64,000 bases of DNA from Stropharia rugosoannulata. Taxonomy: Eukaryota > Basidiomycota > Agaricomycetes > Agaricales > Strophariaceae. Of this stretch, positions 60,953 to 64,000 are shown piece after piece (positions within the stretch are counted from its first letter, which is position 1; each line of letters opens with the position of its first letter). A program made the translations under genes and the position numbers. Under the pieces are notes generated by a model that was given only the letters and a program-made list of their open reading frames with translations, was not told where the DNA came from and searched no databases. The stretch spans positions 2,604,001 to 2,668,000 of the forward strand of contig JANCIK010000004.1 in NCBI GenBank assembly GCA_028532985.1, given 5' to 3'.

Positions 60953-63900
60953 CTACTTGGGGTTACTCGTCGCGTCAGGCTTGGGTGACGACGGTATCTC
61001 GACCTGCCTAAATCCCGCGCTCCCACCAGCCTCGGAAACTGGTGATACAGACATGGATAAAGATAGCGAAACCTGGCTGCTGTCGTTCGACAGCGCATCT
61101 TGGCTCAAATTGGCACCGCCATAGAGGCTATTGGTGTGTGCCAATTGAACGGATGGGAGTCTGGGCGACAAAGGTTTATCGGAAGAAGGAGGCACAGGGG
61201 GTGGGGACTCTGTGCGCACAGGTTGGGGAAGCTCCTTCTCTTTGTCCACGTTGTTAGGTGTCGTCGGTTGCGTAAAACTTGTAGATCGACCAGACAGGAG
61301 ACCTCTCAACCTTTGATTGGCATTCAACGTGTTACTCCTGATCAATGGCGGTGAAGTGGACGAACTAGATTGGCTAGCTGACGCCGTCGCACTCGATCCA
61401 GGGCTGCGACCAACAGGTTTCTCGTTTACCACGGTTTCTAGCATTTGAGTGGGTACGCCAATATTTCTCATCGAAGAAACCTCCTGGTGGAAATATCTCG
61501 CGTCCGCAAGCATTCTAAACGAGATCAGCGGAAATACGACCAGAGCAAATGTTACATTAGCATGTGTCACGCTACCAGCTAGGCATTGGAAACGTACCGC
61601 AACTTTGCTTCTTGATCAAGTAGTTCGATGAGGCCATATTCTACCGATAGGCGGTGATTGATAGCTGCGAAGACCTCAGTCATCACAAACTAAAGTAGAG
61701 TAATTATCCCAGACAGGAAACCGTCCGAAAAGGAAAAATGAGGAAAAGTAACGCAAGAATGCAGTCAGATTGGTCATCATATCAGCACAGTTGTCTGGCA
61801 AGAAACTCACTACAACAATTCCTGGAGCAAGATATCGTGATAGCACCTTATGGAGCAGGACCGTCTCTCTAACGAGATCTTGCATATATCTGTTTACATT
61901 GCCATTCGTGGTGGGCACAGTCCAGTCCACCGCCTAGACAAATTGGCAGATGAAATATGTCAGTGCGTGCCATTGTTCTGAAGGAATCTACTAGATCTAA
62001 CCTTCAGAGAAGCAATGTGTTCCTTTAACCTATCTCCCATAATAGCAACGAGTTTGGAATGTATTTGAGCCTGATGTTCTTGGTAGTCCTGACGCAAGGC
62101 GTAAGCAAACCGGCTCGACGGACATTTATTAATAGACAGTCACGCACTCGCCTAAGCTTGTCAAACTCGACAAGCATGACCGCCTGCTTCTGGCTGAGAT
62201 GCCGCCGGAAAGTTTCACGTACATAAGAAATAAGATCAGAAATAGCAGATAGCGACTGAGAAGCCAGAGCTAAACGAACAGGAAAAGAAACGCGGATGAG
62301 AAAACGCTTGCATAAACCCCAGAATACTAGGCGTAGAGTCGGAACACCCACCCAAATGTTTCGCAGTGATGTGCCGCAAACCCGCGGATCTCATCGCTCC
62401 GGCACCCAAAACAACCTGACATGTCCGGGAGTTGAAAGCCCTCAAAAATTCGATCACTCTACCCATTGTATCGGTCGTCAGCATGGACAAGTTTACGACC
62501 ACCTGCAAATACTCCACGAGCATAGGTAGCACCTTCGCCGTGGCAGACACGACGTAGTACGCACTCTCATGGATGCGAATTTGTTTGGTGCCGGCCCTAG
62601 CCACGGCCGCAGTAGAAGTCGTCCCGTTACTTGCTGTCACAGTGATACTTGGAAGCGCCGGGGGAACAGCAGATGTAGGCGTGTCCGAATTGGAAGGGAA
62701 GGTTGTGGCGTAGGGACTGAAAATAGCCTCTTCCGGGTGAATCTGTAAGTCTGGTGGGTCTCGTACAGCCGAGTCCACGACAATATTGACCACATTTTGC
62801 AAAGCTGGAGATACTTCGGCTGCAGCCCACTTCTCATCTTCAACAAGTCTTGCCGAAGACGAGACCCTCGACTGATGGAAAGCTTGCAAGAAGAGCTTTG
62901 CCTATAATAAATTCAATATAATCAGAGGGATGAGAATTTGAATTGCACTGAATTGAAGAAGTGGGTAACGTACCTGTCCGACAACAGTTCCTCTCAAACC
63001 AACGATCATCCGGCGACACGTAGTTTCACACTTGATCACAAAGGCCCACGAGTCATTGAAAAACGTCAAGAATTCTGATAACTCCAGAGTAGCATGCTGC
63101 TCTGCTCTGTATGTTATAACCTTGGCCGCTTGGGTATTTGAAAGTTCGGCCGAGGAAGAGACAATATCCGACAAATCCTCTTCCAAGGCAGGTATATCCG
63201 CAACTTTCTGCTGCAACTGTGACCTGGCAAAGTGACTATGAGTTGATGCCTTCTACTCGGAGCGAGGTGGCGTACCCTAACGCAGACAAAACCTCAATAA
63301 TGATCGCGCCCTGAGCCTGCAGCCCTTCTACGCCGTTTAGAAGACTGCGGTATATCTTTTGAATCAGAACAACGAAGTCTGAGTGCGACATTGACCGGAG
63401 ATGGTTGGCTAATCCAGCCCTGTATAACTTCTGAGCATGCTCCTCATCGGTGGAGCCTAATTACAACTAACCTGGCTTCTGATGCAGAGGGTTCCCGATT
63501 CTCGTCTTCATCCGAGTCAAACGCAGGCAGTATCTAAGAAAAACACAATTGAATTGTAAGGAAGCGAAGAGGGTGAATGCAACAAACCTTCTTAATGATG
63601 CCTCGAATATCTGCCAGCACAACCTCACGCCAGGAAAGAATACCTTCTTTGAGTCCTTTAGTTCGCACCAGGTTGAGTAACAGTGGCTTTAGTCGGTCTC
63701 GTAGACCTTGGTCTGCGTTCTCTTCAGGTCTACCATTGCTGTTTATTCGTGACTCGAGATCACTGCGAAGGACAGACACCAGTTCTGAGGATAACGAGGC
63801 GGCAATTTCCATTGTTAGAACACGTAGATGAGAAGGGAGTTCTGAAAATGCTCGTAATGATGAGAGCGCGACCGGGTAAGAGGCTAAAGACTTTTCAGAT

Positions 63901-64000
63901 AACTTTTTATCATCAGTGAGTTGGTGGCCTTCCCCTTCCCCTTCTTCCTCCGGCGTCGGGGGCAAGGGGGACATGCTGCGGTGGTGTACATTTCCGTTAC
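60953..64000 (-). CDS. VPS54: VPS54, GARP tethering complex subunit (5' end outside window)
   Basis: VPS54 joins VPS51-53 in the GARP complex, which tethers endosome-derived vesicles at the trans-Golgi. The window holds the middle and C-terminus. In order: LTMEIAASLSSELVSVLRSD, LKEGILSWREVVLADIRGII, MSHSDFVVLIQKIYRSLLNG, FLTFFNDSWAFVIKCETTCR, AKLFLQAFHQSRVSSSARLV with EDEKWAAAEV, IRIHESAYYVVSATAKVLPM, LALASQSLSAISDLISYVRE, KLVAIMGDRLKEHIASLKAV, RETVLLHKVLSRYLAPGIVV and FVMTEVFAAINHRLSVEYGL. The HKVLSRYLxP segment is the VPS54 C-terminal signature. A fungal-type extension of about 200 residues rich in Ser/Pro ends SSPKPDATSNPK. The first Met near 63974 lies inside an acidic stretch and is probably not the true start. 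Confidence 0.93.

Overview
This window is nuclear DNA of a filamentous basidiomycete, most likely an agaricomycete. Genes are split by many introns of about 45-65 nt with GT..AG ends, lie 100-300 bp apart in dense blocks, and include families typical of mushrooms (a DUF6533 seven-helix protein, WWDD-type seven-helix proteins, an Ecl1-type zinc protein). There are no operons, and no convincing tRNA, rRNA, CRISPR array or intact transposon was found. Gene ends below come from reading exons through splice sites by eye, so outer boundaries are firmer than internal exon edges.

Layout. 1-9.5 kb: the 3' part of a TilS-like tRNA(Ile)-lysidine synthase (+), a frameshifted and truncated alpha/beta-hydrolase relic (-), an SRP40/Nopp140-type nucleolar protein (-) divergent from lumazine synthase RIB4 (+), the Rag GTPase Gtr1 (+), and a BRCT-Myb protein of the telomere-binding Rap1 family (-). 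10-24.2 kb is an accessory-looking membrane block: three paralogous seven-helix WWDD proteins (two + and one -), a histidine-phosphatase enzyme, a vacuolar-type Ca2+/H+ exchanger and a DUF6533 protein. 25.6-51.4 kb is housekeeping: DOA1/UFD3 (-), a Csm1/Pcs1 monopolin-like kinetochore protein (+), ankyrin-asparaginase (-), TRP5 (+), eIF2B beta GCD7 (+), mitochondrial GTPase GUF1 (-), spliceosomal Cwf18/CCDC12 (+), a WOPR (Gti1/Pac2) transcription factor (-), elongin A (+), and the GID ubiquitin-ligase subunit GID7/WDR26 (-). 51.4-56.8 kb and 58.2-60.9 kb are gene-poor and flank an Ecl1-type zinc-binding protein gene (-). 60.95-64 kb holds the 3' part of VPS54 (GARP tethering complex, -), which runs off the window.

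The most unusual signal is the membrane block. Its three seven-helix paralogues share a C-terminal tail carrying a tandem Thr-rich motif of the form LTLTELTxSR, and they lie beside a Ca2+ exchanger whose central loop has a C-x-C-x-C-x-C cluster and two RRxS/T sites. A second notable site is the compact palindrome and double CACGTG arrangement upstream of the Rap1-like gene.
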